64,000 nt of DNA from Lactococcus protaetiae (GCF_006965445.1 NZ_CP041356.1:1178001-1242000), one strand, 5' to 3'; positions 15,450 to 25,585 are shown, counted from the first letter of the stretch. Translations and numbers: made by a program. Notes: generated by a model not told the origin, from the letters alone.

Positions 15450-16870
15450 ATGACACAAGCAAACTTTGGTGTTGTCGGAATGGCTGTTATGGGGAAAAAT
15501 CTTGCCCTTAATGTTGAGTCTCGCGGCTATACTGTTGCTCTTTTCAATCGGACAACTTCAAAAACAGAAGAAGTCGTTGCCGAACATCCAGACAAAAACT
15601 TTGTTCTAACAAAAACAGTTGAAGAATTTGTAGCAGCTATCGAAAAACCTCGTCGTATCATGTTGATGGTGCAAGCAGGTAACGCTACCGATGCGACAAT
15701 TAAGTCACTTTTGCCTCACTTGGATAAAGGGGATATTTTAATTGACGGTGGAAATACACATTTTCCAGATACAATGCGTCGTAATGCAGAACTGGCAGAC
15801 TCAGGAATTAACTTTATTGGGACAGGGGTTTCAGGGGTGAAAAAGGTGCTTTAGAAGGACCTTCAATCATGCCTGGAGGTCAAAGAGAAGCTTATGATCT
15901 TGTTGCTCCAATTCTTGAAGAAATCTCTGCTAAAGCTCCACAAGATGGCGCACCATGTGTGGCCTATATGGGACCAAACGGAGCAGGTCACTATGTGAAA
16001 ATGGTCCATAATGGAATTGAATACGGCGATATGCAACTTATTGCAGAGTCATACGACCTTCTGAAACGTGTGATTGGACTTGATAATGCTGAAATTCAGG
16101 CTATTTTTGAAGAATGGAATGAAGGAGAGCTTGATAGCTATCTCATTGAAATCACTAAAGAAGTATTGAAACGCAAGGACGATGAAGGCACAGACAATTA
16201 TATTGTTGATGTTATCCTTGACAAAGCAGGGAACAAAGGAACAGGTAAATGGACATCACAATCTGCACTTGACCTCGGTGTTCCATTGCCACTGATTACC
16301 GAATCAGTGTTTGCTCGTTTCATTTCAACTTATAAAGATGAACGTGTGAAAGCAAGTAATATTTTGTCTGGACCTACAGCAAATTTCTCAGGCGATAAGA
16401 AAGAAATTGTTGAAAAAATCCGTCAAGCACTATATTTTTCAAAAATCATGAGTTACGCTCAAGGCTTTGCTCAACTTCGTCAAGCCTCTAAAGAGTATGA
16501 TTGGGACCTTCCATATGCTACCATTGCACAAATTTGGCGTGCTGGATGTATCATTCGTGCAGAATTTTTGCAAAATATTACTGATGCGTTTAACAAGGAT
16601 AATGCTCTTGAAAATCTTTTGCTTGATGACTATTTCATTGACATCACAAAACGTTATCAAGAATCTGTCCGTGATGTTGTAACACTTGCTGTTCAATCTG
16701 GTATTCCTGTACCAACATTTACATCAGCTATCAGCTACTATGATAGCTACCGTTCAGCAAATCTCCCAGCTAATTTGATTCAAGCACAACGTGATTACTT
16801 TGGGGCACATACTTATGAACGTACAGATCGTCCTGGAATTTTCCACTATGACTGGTATACAGAAGACTAA
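15450..16870 (+). CDS. gnd: 6-phosphogluconate dehydrogenase (one-base frameshift)
   Basis: Decarboxylating, NADP-dependent enzyme of the oxidative pentose phosphate pathway, producing ribulose 5-phosphate. N-terminal Rossmann motif [15 protein letters not shown]. Catalytic-region sequences [32 protein letters not shown] and [13 protein letters not shown] are all intact. The frame breaks after TGVSG at 15834-15837, where GGGG should be GGGGG; with that base restored the protein has 473 residues, the normal length. CGGAGGA precedes the ATG. The break is best read as a homopolymer error. Confidence 0.93.
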
Positions 16871-16874
16871 AAAT

Positions 16875-16897
16875 AGACTCCTTTTGGAGTCTTTTTT
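16875..16897 (+). terminator. Intrinsic terminator of gnd
   Basis: AGACTCC, loop TTTT, GGAGTCT followed by a T run. Confidence 0.92.
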
Positions 16898-16936
16898 CTT
16901 TTATAATTTTGGAAATCTGATGTATGAGAGAAAATA

Positions 16937-16945
16937 TGCTACAAT
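16937..16945 (+). promoter_or_regulatory. Extended -10 promoter of the thiamine operon
   Basis: TGCTACAAT at 16937-16945, about 50 bases before the TPP riboswitch. Confidence 0.6.
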
Positions 16946-16997
16946 GAATGAGTGAAGTATGAAGTTTTTAAATTACTTCCAAAATAAATAAAATAAG

Positions 16998-17086
16998 CAC
17001 AATGGGTACTGACAATGATAAAAAATTCTGTCAGTTGAGAAAGACCATCAGACCTGATCAGGTTAATACTTGCGTAGGGATGTGTA
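16998..17086 (+). promoter_or_regulatory. TPP riboswitch (THI box)
   Basis: The conserved core is clear: GGGTACTGAC opening, TTGAGAAAGACC, then ACCTGATCAGGTTAATACTT and GCGTAGGGA, closed by CACA/TGTGT pairing. Thiamine pyrophosphate binding should switch off the downstream thiM-cytX-thiD-thiE operon. The variable P3 arm is made of ACTGAC and GTCAGT, that is, the dispersed TGTCAG motif of this genome. Confidence 0.9.
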
Positions 17087-17153
17087 TGTATTTCCAAAGG
17101 ATATTTCTTTTGAATTATTATTTGGAAAATCATTTTTCTCTTTTTAATTATCC

Positions 17154-17181
17154 CTCCTTGTGCAAACAAAGGAGTTTTTTT
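17154..17181 (+). terminator. Riboswitch expression-platform hairpin overlapping the thiM ribosome-binding site
   Basis: CTCCTT (17154-17159), nine-base loop, AAGGAG (17169-17174), then seven T directly before ATG 17182. The 3' arm is itself the Shine-Dalgarno sequence. The same hairpin could therefore terminate transcription or hide the ribosome-binding site when TPP is bound. Confidence 0.75.
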
Positions 17182-17934
17182 ATGTCTATTTTGACACAAA
17201 TTCAAAAAGTACAACCGTTAGTGTTGAATCTTGCAAATCAAGTCACCACGCAAAGAGTGGCTGACATCATAAGTTTTTTGGGTGCCTCACCTTTAATGAC
17301 AAAGGAAATTCAAGAAATTGAGTCTTTACTCACTATTGCGGATGCTCTAGTAGTCAATATTGGAACAATCAGTGAATCTGACGTGCCAATTTTTCTTAAA
17401 GCTTGTCAATTGGCAAATCAAATGCATAAACCGATAGTTTTGGACCCTGTTGCAGTTAATGTTCCTTACCGTGCAAGTGTGGTCAAACAACTGTTAAGTG
17501 CTGTAAGTTTTGACATTATCCGCGGTAATGCAGCAGAGATTGCTTGGTTTGCTGACAAAAAAGCTGTCAGTAAAGGAATTGATGCACTAGAGCTGGTGGT
17601 AAGTCCAGAAAATGCAAAAATTGCTGCAAAAAAGACGGGCGCAGTTATTGTCCAAACGGGGAAAACTGATGTTGTTACTGACGGAACTGAAGTTTTATTT
17701 GTCAGTACTGACAGCCCACTTTTTAAGGTAAATGTTGGGTGTGGTGATATGTTATCAGCAACAATTGGAGCTTTTGTGGCAGTATCAGATAATCTTATCC
17801 AATCTGCTTATGAAGCAACGAAATTTTTTGGTGAAGCAGGAGAGCAAGCTACTGAGCAGGTTCAGAATTTACCAGGAGGGTTCATAAATGCATTTCTTGA
17901 TGAAATTTATCAAAAAGCAAGAGAGGCAAAATGA
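17182..17934 (+). CDS. thiM: Hydroxyethylthiazole kinase
   Basis: 250 residues. It reads VLNLANQVTTQRVADIISFL, GASPLMTKEIQEIESL, VLDPVAVNVP, RGNAAEIAWF and VGCGDMLSATIGAF, the ThiM ribokinase-like fold with its GCGDM active-site loop. The enzyme phosphorylates 4-methyl-5-hydroxyethylthiazole, salvaging the thiazole half of thiamine. ATG 17182 is seven bases after AAGGAG. A longer in-frame reading from 17002 would run through the riboswitch and is not real. First gene of a four-gene salvage operon. Confidence 0.94.
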   Translation: MSILTQIQKVQPLVLNLANQVTTQRVADIISFLGASPLMTKEIQEIESLLTIADALVVNIGTISESDVPIFLKACQLANQMHKPIVLDPVAVNVPYRASVVKQLLSAVSFDIIRGNAAEIAWFADKKAVSKGIDALELVVSPENAKIAAKKTGAVIVQTGKTDVVTDGTEVLFVSTDSPLFKVNVGCGDMLSATIGAFVAVSDNLIQSAYEATKFFGEAGEQATEQVQNLPGGFINAFLDEIYQKAREAK

Positions 17935-17937
17935 AAA

Positions 17938-19275
17938 ATGGAAAATTTACAGATTTCACCTGAGAAAAGAACGACAGGAGCATGGGATTCATTTGCAACA
18001 TGGATTAATGCAAATGCAAATAATGGTACTTGGTTTACAGGCGGTGTAATAGCTGCGGCAGGTGTGTGGACAGCATCGGTTGATTTAGTTATTGTTGGAT
18101 TGATTTCTTATGCTTTTTTATCTATTGCAGCATATATGGGCTATAAAACAGGTTTACCCGCGATGTATTTGACTCGACCTTCGTTTGGAGTCCGAGGTTC
18201 AGTTTTACCTTCAATGATTAACATTATTCAATTTATGGGTTGGGCAGCGGCAAACACATTTATTGCGGCAGTGTCAATGGCTATGATGCTCAATAGCTTA
18301 TTCAAATTTCCAGCAATCAATTCGAGTAATGCTTATATCAGCATTGGTACAGGAATCTTTATTATGATGATTTTACACCTTTTGTCTGTATCTATGGGAG
18401 AAAAATCAATTCGAATGTTGGAGCGTTTTGGGATTTGGTTGATTTATATCTTAGTACTCTGGGAAATGATTGTTGTTTTTCATGATTTTTCTTGGCATCA
18501 GTTGATAAATTGGCGGCCAGCAATAAATATCAAAATGTCTTCTGGAAAAGTTATTGATACAATGGCAGTCTTTAATCTTGGCTGGGCAATGGCTGGCTCA
18601 GACTTTTCAAGATTTGCTAAAAATAAAAAATCGGCACTTGTAGTACCTTTTATCGGTGTAAATATAGGAACGTGGTGGTTCGCTTCAATCGGTATGTTTT
18701 CTACGATTGCGATGGCTTTAAGTTTGCATAACTTTAATCCAGAAAATTCAGATCCATCCGTTGTCGCAACAAAACTTGGCCTAGGCTTGGTGGCATTATT
18801 AGTTATTGTTATCACGTCAACTACCTCAAATGCAGTCAGTCTGTTAGCGGCAGGTTCAGCTTATAATAATATCTTTAAGAGAACAAGTTTCAATCGTTCC
18901 TTGGTTATTGTAACTATTCTTGCTTCATTAATTTCATTTATCCCACTTATCATCAATAGTTTTTTAGCAAGTTTTACTGCGTTTCTTTCGGTAATCGGGA
19001 TGACGATGATTCCCGTGATTCCTATTTTTTTGATTGATTTTTATATCTTTAACAATCAAAAATATGATATTTCGGCATTAGATAAAGTAGGTGGAGTCTA
19101 CTGGTACAGTAAAGGAATTAACTGGATTGCTGTCATTTCTTGGGGAATTGGTGTACTTGCTTATAACCTATTTCAACGATGGACAATGGTGAGTGACGTT
19201 ATTGGAGCAAGTTTTGAAAGTTTGATTTTAGCAGGTTTCAGTTACTTTTTGTTGACAAGAATACTTAGAAAGTAG
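17938..19275 (+). CDS. cytX: Hydroxymethylpyrimidine permease, NCS1 family
   Basis: 445 residues, about 12 membrane helices. It resembles the cytosine permease (NCS1) family, with RTTGAWDSFATWINANAN at the N-terminus and NLGWAMAGSDFSRFAKNKK before helix 6. In thiamine operons this branch is CytX, the presumed transporter of the pyrimidine precursor HMP. Its position between thiM and thiD under a TPP riboswitch supports that role; transport itself is inferred. It begins four bases after thiM stops. Confidence 0.88.
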   Translation: MENLQISPEKRTTGAWDSFATWINANANNGTWFTGGVIAAAGVWTASVDLVIVGLISYAFLSIAAYMGYKTGLPAMYLTRPSFGVRGSVLPSMINIIQFMGWAAANTFIAAVSMAMMLNSLFKFPAINSSNAYISIGTGIFIMMILHLLSVSMGEKSIRMLERFGIWLIYILVLWEMIVVFHDFSWHQLINWRPAINIKMSSGKVIDTMAVFNLGWAMAGSDFSRFAKNKKSALVVPFIGVNIGTWWFASIGMFSTIAMALSLHNFNPENSDPSVVATKLGLGLVALLVIVITSTTSNAVSLLAAGSAYNNIFKRTSFNRSLVIVTILASLISFIPLIINSFLASFTAFLSVIGMTMIPVIPIFLIDFYIFNNQKYDISALDKVGGVYWYSKGINWIAVISWGIGVLAYNLFQRWTMVSDVIGASFESLILAGFSYFLLTRILRK

Positions 19276-19282
19276 GACAATA

Positions 19283-20083
19283 ATGATAGAGGTACCACAA
19301 GTAGTGACAATTGCAGGAATTGATTCAAGCGGTGGCGCTGGTATTAATGCAGATACTAAAACATTTCATAATCAAAAAGTTTATGCTGCGACAATTGTCA
19401 CAGGACTAACAGCACAAAATACCTATGGTGTGCAAGATATTGATCCTAGCCATCCAGAATTTATCCTTTCACAATTTGATTCTGTATTCTCTGATCTAAA
19501 GATTTCTGCAGCAAAAACGGGAGCATTGTTCGGTAAAGCTCAAGTTGAAGCAGTTATTGAGGGACTGAAAAAATACAAAGTCAATCATCTCACCGTTGAT
19601 CCTGTAATGATAGCAAAAGGAGGAGCAAGATTATTATCTAATGATGCAATAGAACTCATCAAAAATGAATTGTTTCCTTTGGCAGAGGTCATCACTCCAA
19701 ATATAGAAGAAGCTGAAGTAATGGTCGGCTATAAGATTGAAAATCGCCAAGCACTTATTTACGCCTTAAAAGATTTACAGAGGATGGGTGCTAAAAATGT
19801 ACTAATCAAAGGAGGACACACAGAGAGTGAAGTTGTATCAGATTTTTTACTGACAGGAGATGGGAAAATAAGTCACTATGACTCAAAAAGGATAATGACA
19901 AATCGAACGCATGGTACAGGGGATACTTTGTCGTCTTATATTACGGCTCACCTTGCCCAAGGAGAGACATTGATTGAGATAATGCCCAAGGCAAAAGCCT
20001 TTATTCTGGCTACGATTAAGGAAACGATTCATGTAGGACATGGGCATGGTCCTCTGAATCATTGGGTGAACACAGATGAATAA
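19283..20083 (+). CDS. thiD: Hydroxymethylpyrimidine/phosphomethylpyrimidine kinase
   Basis: 266 residues of the ribokinase fold. AGIDSSGGAGINADTKTF is the ThiD N-terminal signature. TGLTAQNTYGVQ, DPVMIAKGG, TPNIEEAEVM and THGTGDTLSSYI (catalytic Asp) follow in order. It phosphorylates HMP to HMP-PP for joining to the thiazole moiety by ThiE. Seven bases after cytX; overlaps thiE by eight bases, so translation is coupled. Confidence 0.94.
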   Translation: MIEVPQVVTIAGIDSSGGAGINADTKTFHNQKVYAATIVTGLTAQNTYGVQDIDPSHPEFILSQFDSVFSDLKISAAKTGALFGKAQVEAVIEGLKKYKVNHLTVDPVMIAKGGARLLSNDAIELIKNELFPLAEVITPNIEEAEVMVGYKIENRQALIYALKDLQRMGAKNVLIKGGHTESEVVSDFLLTGDGKISHYDSKRIMTNRTHGTGDTLSSYITAHLAQGETLIEIMPKAKAFILATIKETIHVGHGHGPLNHWVNTDE

Positions 20084-20723
20084 AGAATTTTTAAGATGTT
20101 ATTTCATTGCAGGACCGCAAAATTTTCCAGGATTATCTATCTGGGAAGCACAAGAAAAAATCGTTTTAATCATGAAAAGTGGCGTAACTGCTTATCAATT
20201 TAGAGATAAAGGTATAGTTTACCAAAATGATAGACAGCGTCTAGAATTAGCCCAAAGTCTGAGAGATACAGCAAGAAAACTTGGCATTCCTTTCATAGTA
20301 AATGATGATGTTGGTTTGGCAATAGCGCTCAAAGCTGATGGAGTTCATTTGGGGCAAAATGATGAGAAATTGAGTGATGCAAGGCAAAAAGTTGGACGTT
20401 CAATGATTATTGGACTTTCAGTCAATAATGCTACAGAGCTCGCTAAAGCCCAAGAAAGTCAAGCAGATTACTTAGGAGTTGGACCTGTCTACCCAACATT
20501 AACCAAAACGGATGCAACTCACCCTATTGGTGTGCAGGAATTAGGAAAAATGATGCCTCAAAATCATCTTCCAATTGTGGGGATAGGAGGTATTGGGTTA
20601 TCAGTCTTACCAGAGCTTGTTCACATAGGAATTGATGGTATAGCAGTAATTTCTCTTTTAATAGGTTCAAATCACCCTGATACAGTGGCCAAAACCGTGC
20701 TAGACACATTTAAGGCCCACTAA
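20076..20723 (+). CDS. thiE: Thiamine-phosphate synthase
   Basis: 215 residues, TIM-barrel. YFIAGPQN, GVTAYQFRDKG, FIVNDDVGLAIALKADGVHL, GLSVNN and DYLGVGPVYPTLTKTDA, then GIGGI, are the phosphate- and pyrophosphate-binding loops of ThiE. The enzyme condenses HMP-PP with thiazole phosphate to thiamine phosphate. Last gene of the operon. No thiC, thiG or thiS is present, so this is a salvage, not a de novo, route. Confidence 0.94.
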   Translation: MNKEFLRCYFIAGPQNFPGLSIWEAQEKIVLIMKSGVTAYQFRDKGIVYQNDRQRLELAQSLRDTARKLGIPFIVNDDVGLAIALKADGVHLGQNDEKLSDARQKVGRSMIIGLSVNNATELAKAQESQADYLGVGPVYPTLTKTDATHPIGVQELGKMMPQNHLPIVGIGGIGLSVLPELVHIGIDGIAVISLLIGSNHPDTVAKTVLDTFKAH

Positions 20724-20775
20724 TGGGACAACTAAACGTTTTCACAGGATTTTTCAGTCCAATCTGATTATTTTC

Positions 20776-20825
20776 TGATATAATGTCAATAAGCTAAAAT
20801 GACTTCAAAATCATTTTAGCTTATT
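20776..20825 (+). promoter_or_regulatory. kupA promoter and overlapping hairpin
   Basis: Extended -10 TGATATAAT (20776-20784) is followed by a 15-bp stem, AATAAGCTAAAATGA (20788-20802) against TCATTTTAGCTTATT (20811-20825), then CCTTTTTT. The hairpin can terminate the thi operon. Because it begins at about +1 of the kupA transcript, it could also attenuate kupA. Confidence 0.65.
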
Positions 20826-20858
20826 CCTTTTTTACTGAAGAAAGTTGAGGAAACTAAA

Positions 20859-22867
20859 GTGAATCAAGCACACAATCGGTCGTTTAACAAAGCGACGACA
20901 GCTGGCTTTGTTATTGCTCTAGGATTGTTTATGGCGATATTGGGACGAGTCCCTTATACACGATGCAGTCTATTGTCGAAAGTCAAGGTGGACTTGAGAA
21001 TATTTCAAAATCGTTTATTATCGGTGTAATTTCGCTGATTATTTGGACATTGACACTCATCACAACGATAAAGTATGTACTAGTAGCACTTAGAGCTGAT
21101 AATAATCATGAAGGTGGAATTTTTTCATTATTTACCTTAGTTCGTAAGTATGCTAAGTGGTTGATTATTCCTGCAATGATTGGTGGGGCAACATTACTTT
21201 CTGATGGGGCATTAACGCCGGCAGTGACGGTCACCTCAGCAGTTGAAGGTTTGAGAGCAATTCCAGCTTTTCAAGATGTCTTCAAAGGACAACAAACGCC
21301 AATAATTGTCATAACATTGATTATTTTAGCTATCTTGTTTTTAATTCAACGCTTTGGTACAGCGATTGTAGGGCGCGTATTCGGTCCTGTTATGTTTGTA
21401 TGGTTTAGCTTTCTTGGTGTTACTGGCTTAATCAATTTGTTTAATGATTTCTCCATTTTACAAGCTATTAATCCGTATTGGGCAATTCATCTTCTCCTTA
21501 GTCCAGAAAATAAATCGGGAGTGTTTATTCTTGGTTCAGTTTTTCTTGCGACAACTGGTGCAGAGGCACTGTATTCTGATTTAGGTCATGTTGGACGTGG
21601 GAATATCTATGTGAGCTGGCCATTTGTTAAAGTTTGTATTATCTTGAGTTACTGTGGTCAGGCAGCCTGGTTATTAAAAAATAGAGGAGAGTCATTAGGA
21701 GATGTGAATCCTTTCTTTGCGGTGTTGCCACATCATATTATGATTTTCGCAGTTATATTGGCTACGTTTGCAGCAATTATTGCATCTCAAGCCTTGATTT
21801 CTGGCTCATTCACATTAGTTTCAGAAGCAATTCGTTTAAAAATATTGCCAATGCTTAAAATTTATTATCCAGGTCAAACTTTAGGGCAGTTATATATTCC
21901 AGCTGTTAATTTGGCTTTGTGGATGGCTTCTAGTTTCATTGTGTTATATTTCCGTACATCAGCCCATATGGAAGCAGCTTACGGACTGGCTATTACAATT
22001 ACAATGTTAATGACTACAATATTATTGACCTTCTATCTTTCTCACCAGTTAGCAAGACGGTCAATTGCCATATTGTTCTTTGTTTCTTTTGTTCTCATCG
22101 AAGGAATGTTCTTTATCGCTTCTGCAGTGAAGTTCTTGCATGGAGGATATGTTGTTGTTATATTTGCAATTATGATTTTATTTGTTATGTCTATCTGGCA
22201 CAAGGCAAATGAAATTGTGTTTAAGTATATCAAATCACTTAATATTAATGACTATAAACAGCAAATAAAATCGTTGCGGGATGATGAATCATACGATCTC
22301 TATCAAACGAATGTAGTTTATTTGACGAATCGGATGGATGGAGAGATGGTTGACCGTTCAATTTTGTACTCAATCTTGGATAAACGTCCTAAGCGAGCAG
22401 AGGTTTATTGGTTTGTTCATGTAAATGTGACGGATGAACCTTGGACTGCAGAGTATGAGGTAGATATGCTAGATACTGACTATATTGTTAAAGTCAATCT
22501 TTATCTTGGATTTCGACAACGCCAAGAAGTGCCACGATATTTGCGTACAATCGTGACAAATCTGATGAAATCTGGACGTTTGCCCGAACAAAATCAGAAA
22601 TACTCCATTACTAAAGGACGAAGAGTGGGAGATTTTCGTTTTGTAGTCATTGAGGAAAAGATGACTAATGCACGTCAAATGTCAGGCTTTGACCGCTTTG
22701 TACTAAGAACAAAATCTACGATAAAGAATGTTACGGCATCGCCTGTACGCTGGTTTGGGCTGCAATTTTCTGAGGTGTCGATTGAGAAAGTGCCACTGGT
22801 TTTATCTGATGTACGTAATTTGGAGATAATTGAACGTATTATTCCCCAAGTACCAGAAAATGATTAA
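20859..22867 (+). CDS. kupA: Kup-family potassium uptake protein A (one-base frameshift)
   Basis: Restored length 669 residues. GTG start, eight bases after GAGG. N-terminus [20 protein letters not shown], then the frame breaks at 20922-20923 (GG where GGG is expected) before [14 protein letters not shown]. Twelve membrane helices follow, including [21 protein letters not shown] and [19 protein letters not shown], and a cytosolic C-terminal domain. Kup proteins import K+ with protons; lactococcal KupA and KupB are known targets of cyclic di-AMP inhibition. Paralogue of the next gene, with a duplicated leader. Confidence 0.92.
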
Positions 22868-22898
22868 TAGAGTTTTTGATGAAGTCTTAAATGATAAA

Positions 22899-22940
22899 AT
22901 GAAAGAACTGTGCGGATTTATGCACAGTTCTTTGAAATAA
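22899..22940 (+). terminator. Intrinsic terminator after kupA
   Basis: AAAGAACTGTGC and GCACAGTTCTTT form a 12-bp stem around a short loop. The T run is only partial, so termination may be incomplete. Confidence 0.7.
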
Positions 22941-22981
22941 ATGATGAGCTTAAGTTTAAACTGCAAAAATAAGAGGCTTTC

Positions 22982-22990
22982 TGATATAAT
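22982..22990 (+). promoter_or_regulatory. kupB promoter
   Basis: TGATATAAT preceded by TTTC, identical to the kupA box. Further downstream the leader repeats AGAAAGTTGAGGAAA around the ribosome-binding site. Confidence 0.65.
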
Positions 22991-23070
22991 ATGGTTAGCT
23001 AAAGGGGATAGATAAATTCACTATTAGTTAGTTACAATTTGTAATGTAAGAAAGTTGAGGAAATTAAGAA

Positions 23071-25078
23071 TTGAGTCATCCACGCAATAAGTCGTTTAAT
23101 AAAGCGAGTGCAGCTGGCTTTATTATTGCATTAGGTATTGTCTATGGTGATATTGGGACAAGTCCTCTTTATGCCATGCAAGCAATTGTCAGAGGACAAG
23201 GGGATTGGAAAATATATCTCAAAACTTTGTTCTAGGTGCAGTTTCACTTGTTATTTGGACATTGACGATGATTACTACGGTTAAATACGTACTTGTGGCT
23301 TTGAGAGCAGACAATCATCATGAGGGAGGGATTTTCTCACTTTTTACTCTTGTGCATCGCATGAGAAAATGGTTAGTCATTCCTGCAATGATTGGTGGTG
23401 CTACGCTGTTAGCCGATGGAGCATTGACTCCTGCTGTAACAGTTACTTCTGCGATTGAAGGATTACGAGGAGTACCTAGTCTTACTCATATTTATTCAGA
23501 CCAAACAGCAGTTATCATCACAACGATGATTATCCTTGCTTTTTTGTTCTTGATTCAGAGATTTGGGACAAGTCTTGTAGGGCGTTTGTTTGGACCGATC
23601 ATGCTTTTGTGGTTTGGTTTTCTTGGTGTGAGTGGGCTTCTTAACTCATTTTTAGATTTATCTATTTTAAAAGCAGTAAATCCTTATTATGCGATTCATT
23701 TGTTACTCAGTCCAGAAAATAAAGCTGGTTTCTTTATTCTTGGTTCTATTTTTCTGGTTACTACGGGAGCCGAAGCGCTGTATTCTGATTTAGGGCATGT
23801 TGGTCGTGGCAATATCTATTTCAGTTGGCCTTTTGTTAAAATTTGTATTATCTTATCTTATTGTGGACAAGGAGCTTGGCTTCTTGCGCACCGTGGCGAA
23901 AGTTATGAACAGTTAAATCCTTTCTTCGCTATTTTGCCACAACCTTTGGTTGTTTATGCTGTTATACTAGCAACACTTGCTGCGATTATTGCCTCTCAAG
24001 CTTTGATTTCTGGTTCATTTACATTAGTTTCAGAAGCGATTCGTTTGAAATTGTTGCCTTTACTTAAAATTTATTATCCAGGGCAAACGCTAGGACAGCT
24101 CTATATTCCTGCAATTAATCTTGCTTTGTGGGTAACAACGTCATTTTTTGTGTTGTATTTTAGAACTTCTGAACATATGGAAGCGGCTTACAGCCTTGCT
24201 ATTACAATCACTATGTTGATGACTACAACTCTTTTGACCTATTTCTTAATTCAAAAGGGGATACCTAAAATTGCTGTTGCCTTTGTGGCAGTGGTTCTGT
24301 TTGTTATTGAAGGTTCGTTCTTCGCGGCTTCTTTAGTTCAATTTATTCATGGGCATATATTGTCGTGTTGATTGCTCTGCTTATCATTTTTGTGATGTTT
24401 ATTTGGAGTAAATCCCATAAAATTGTTCTGAAATATATTAAATCACTGAATATCAATGATTATAAAAAGCAACTGAATACGTTACGTCATGATGAGTCTT
24501 ATGACCTTTATCAGACCAATGTGGTTTATTTGACAAGTCGAATGGACCATGAATGGATTGACCGTTCAATCTTATACTCAATTTTGGATAAACGCCCAAA
24601 ACGAGCAGAAGTTTATTGGTTTGTTAATGTGAAGGTTACTGATGAGCCTTATACTTCTGAGTATAAAGTTGATATGTTAGGAACGGACTTTATCGTTCGG
24701 GTTAATTTGTATCTAGGTTTCCGTATGCGTCAAGAAGTACCACGCTATTTGCGGACTATTGTGACTGATTTGATGGAATCAGGTCGTTTGCCACAGCAAC
24801 ATCAGCATTATAGTATTACGCCAGGTCGAAAAGTTGGAGATTTCCGTTTTGTCGTGGTAGAAGAAAAATTGATGAATGCGCGACAAATGCCTGGTTTTGA
24901 AAGATTTGTACTTCAAACTAAAGCACAAATTAAAAAAATTACAGCTTCACCAGTACGTTGGTTTGGTCTTCAGTTTTCTGAGGTAACAGTGGAAACTGTG
25001 CCATTGGTTCTATCAGATGTTCGTAATCTAGAAATTCATGAACGCTTAGAGCAAACAGAGACCGATCCGACGCAGTGA
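23071..25078 (+). CDS. kupB: Kup-family potassium uptake protein B (two frameshifts)
   Basis: Restored length 669 residues, highly similar to KupA across the whole protein. TTG start, ten bases after GAGG. The frame breaks at 23200-23203 (GGGG for GGGGG, after AIVRGQG) and at 24351-24353 (GGG for GGGG, in FIHGAYIVVLI). Both look like homopolymer undercalls. It shows the same helices as KupA, then the cytosolic part with [11 protein letters not shown] and [16 protein letters not shown]. High-affinity K+ uptake is the family role. Tandem paralogue of kupA. Confidence 0.92.
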
Positions 25079-25082
25079 GTTT

Positions 25083-25216
25083 ATGAAGTCAAGACTTATT
25101 CAGTGGGAGTTTTAACTCCCACTGAATTTAGGGTACAACCTCACATCTTTGATGTGAGGTTGTGCCCTAACATTGGTGGGGGAGAAAGAATCCCCACCAA
25201 TGAAGTAATCACTTCA
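25083..25216 (+). repeat. Three-hairpin repeat element, simplest full copy
   Basis: ATGAAGTCAAGACT, then three clean hairpins. They are TTCAGTGGGAGTT/AACTCCCACTGAA; GGGTACAACCTCACATC / GATGTGAGGTTGTGCCC; and CATTGGTGGGG / CCCCACCAATG. The element ends TGAAGTAATCACTTCA. The final TCA is the complement of the stop codon of the minus-strand DUF3042 gene. No inserted modules are present in the loops. Confidence 0.85.
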
Positions 25217-25387
25217 AGGAGCAATACGTTTTCTGGCAGCTCTTTTACGTCCATTGTCAATCATTTGTTTTTTCTCTTTGATTGGATTGATGACTTGGGT
25301 TTTTATACATAGTGCGCCAGCGGCAAGAGCGATAAGGGTAAATGCTTTTCCTGCGACGAAACCTGTGATGAATGATTTATTGTGCAT
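25214..25387 (-). CDS. Small membrane protein, DUF3042 family
   Basis: 57 residues. Strong GGAGGAACT before ATG 25387. It reads MHNKSFITGFVAGKAFTLIA, then GALCIKTQVINPIKEKK and ends RKRAARKRIAP. A short membrane helix followed by a basic VIEPIEEKE..RRKAMRK-type tail is the DUF3042 pattern, a Lactobacillales family often near miaA. Function unknown. The stop codon TGA is also the first three bases of the inverted repeat of the adjacent element, suggesting insertion exactly at the gene end. Confidence 0.8.
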   Translation of the reverse strand: MHNKSFITGFVAGKAFTLIALAAGALCIKTQVINPIKEKKQMIDNGRKRAARKRIAP

Positions 25388-25408
25388 GATAGTTCCTCCA
25401 AATTTTGT

Positions 25409-25585
25409 TTAACGTGCGAGCCTTTTTCGAATGGCTTTTTTGTGTCTTTCCATATTTGGAATATCGGCTGAAACTTGTGACATTTCTGGAAGATAACCTT
25501 TGTGTTTTGCGATGAGAAGAGTGGTTCCTGCGATAGTGATTTCGATGGCTTTTCCAATGAGATAGCCTTTGAGTAACTTATTCAT
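25409..25585 (-). CDS. Second small membrane protein, DUF3042-like
   Basis: 58 residues, 21 bases upstream of the DUF3042 gene on the same strand, so the two form a mini-operon. GAAAGGAACTTT precedes ATG 25585. It reads MNKLLKGYLIGKAIEITIAG, then TTLLIAKHKGYLPEMSQ, and ends NMERHKKAIRKRLAR. The N-terminal GYLIGKA and C-terminal KKAIRKRLAR echo the neighbour (GFVAGKA and RKRAARKRIAP), so the two are probably diverged paralogues. Function unknown. Confidence 0.72.
   Translation of the reverse strand: MNKLLKGYLIGKAIEITIAGTTLLIAKHKGYLPEMSQVSADIPNMERHKKAIRKRLAR

Noticed and set aside
17002-17181. 60-residue N-terminal extension of ThiM
   Set aside because: It would be encoded by the TPP riboswitch and its terminator; AAGGAG and ATG 17182 give the correct ThiM start.
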